DNA from: Bacteroidales bacterium
GTDB taxonomy: Bacteria > Bacteroidota > Bacteroidia > Bacteroidales > VadinHA17
DNA: 5,259 bases
Assembly: GCA_029935275.1 (NCBI GenBank)
Contig: JAOZKQ010000165.1
Coordinates: forward strand, 1-5,259
Direction: 5' to 3'
The stretch's first letter is position 1. The number at the start of each line of letters is the position of its first letter. A program made the position numbers and the translations under genes. The notes below the pieces were generated by a model. That model did no database searches. It saw only the letters and a list, made by a program, of their open reading frames with translations, and was not told the origin of the DNA. Below, in pieces: positions 4,940-5,259 of this stretch.

Positions 4940-5259
4940 TTAGGTGTCAGATATCTGCAATGCCTCCCGTTCCCTCTTCTTCTCATACCCCGCAATCTTA
5001 CCTATTAACACAAACAACATCGGGTACAAAAATATACCGAGCAGTGTGGCTAAAGTCATTCCGCCAAGCAGTGCCATTCCCATTACTTTACGTGATTCGG
5101 CACCTGAACCGGTGGCAATCACAAGTGGGAAAACACCAAGAATAAATGAGAAAGCGGTCATTAAAATAGGCCGAAACCTTGATTTGGCAGCTACAATGGC
5201 AGCGTCAAATAAAGTCAGTCCTTTTTTGAATTCATCATTGGCAAATTCAACAATCAGGA
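4940..5259 (-). CDS. RND efflux permease (HAE1/AcrB type), C-terminal end only
   Basis: The minus-strand frame is open to the right edge, so the ATG at 5161 is internal; 105 residues up to the stop at 4940 are visible. The sequence starts LIVEFANDEF, the end of the conserved NAILIVEFA helix of RND permeases, then GLTLFDAAIVAAKSRFRPILMTAFSFILGVFPLVIATGSGAESR (about 13-56), a hallmark of the HAE1 family, with the penultimate membrane helix at about 30-49. GMALLGGMTLATLLGIFLYPMLFVLI (about 60-85) is the last membrane helix, followed by a basic cytoplasmic tail (KIAGYEKKRERE). It is the proton-driven inner-membrane pump that would work with the outer-membrane lipoprotein downstream. The periplasmic adaptor gene is expected upstream, beyond the window. 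Confidence 0.95.
   Translation of the reverse strand, partial: LIVEFANDEFKKGLTLFDAAIVAAKSRFRPILMTAFSFILGVFPLVIATGSGAESRKVMGMALLGGMTLATLLGIFLYPMLFVLIGKIAGYEKKREREALQISDT

Noticed and set aside
4924..5145. 73-codon ORF on the plus strand
   Set aside because: It is antisense to the RND permease C-terminus, whose protein sequence is unmistakable; this translation has no recognisable features.
5159..5161. Minus-strand ATG at 5161 as start of a short protein
   Set aside because: Upstream codons encode LIVEFANDEF...RPIL, conserved RND permease sequence, so this Met is internal.

Overview
The window looks like a piece of a Bacteroidota chromosome (marine or sediment Bacteroidales/Marinilabiliales-like, an inference). 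The clues are AT-rich leaders mostly without a Shine-Dalgarno sequence, A/T-rich spacers, a stand-alone four-helix-bundle (S23/IVP-type) gene, degenerate intergenic repeats of the 'agaccgaagtcgg' type, and an RND efflux set with a NodT/OprM-like lipoprotein. No rRNA, tRNA, CRISPR array, transposase or integrase is visible.

Layout. (1) Positions 1-1464, plus strand: the 3' part of a large, probably glycoside-hydrolase-like (TIM-barrel plus C-terminal beta-sandwich) protein, open at the left edge. (2) 1541-2164, plus: a small membrane protein with two TM helices, a bacterial PH (bPH2/YdbS-like) domain and a C-terminal SHOCT motif. It is more AT-rich than its neighbours and is bracketed by a 16-bp imperfect inverted repeat. 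(3) 2260-2640, plus: an unrecognised 126-aa protein behind a small hairpin. (4) 2641-2934: a gene-free spacer with a four-copy heptamer tandem repeat, an 84-bp-spaced direct repeat with nested 14-mers, a plausible intrinsic terminator and a short CCTG/CAGG palindrome. (5) 2935-5259, minus strand: the distal end of an RND multidrug-efflux operon. Reading from the right edge, it holds the C-terminus of an HAE1/AcrB-type permease, a four-helix-bundle gene, then a complete outer-membrane efflux lipoprotein.

How the genes relate. The permease and outer-membrane protein would be two parts of one tripartite pump; the periplasmic adaptor, usually encoded upstream of the permease, would lie beyond the right edge. 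The four-helix-bundle gene separates two genes that normally sit next to each other and looks like an insertion. The plus-strand genes have no obvious functional link to each other or to the pump, and they converge on it across the repeat-rich spacer. I see no clear new multi-gene system. The best leads are the inverted-repeat-bounded PH-SHOCT gene, the inserted four-helix-bundle gene and the nested repeats.
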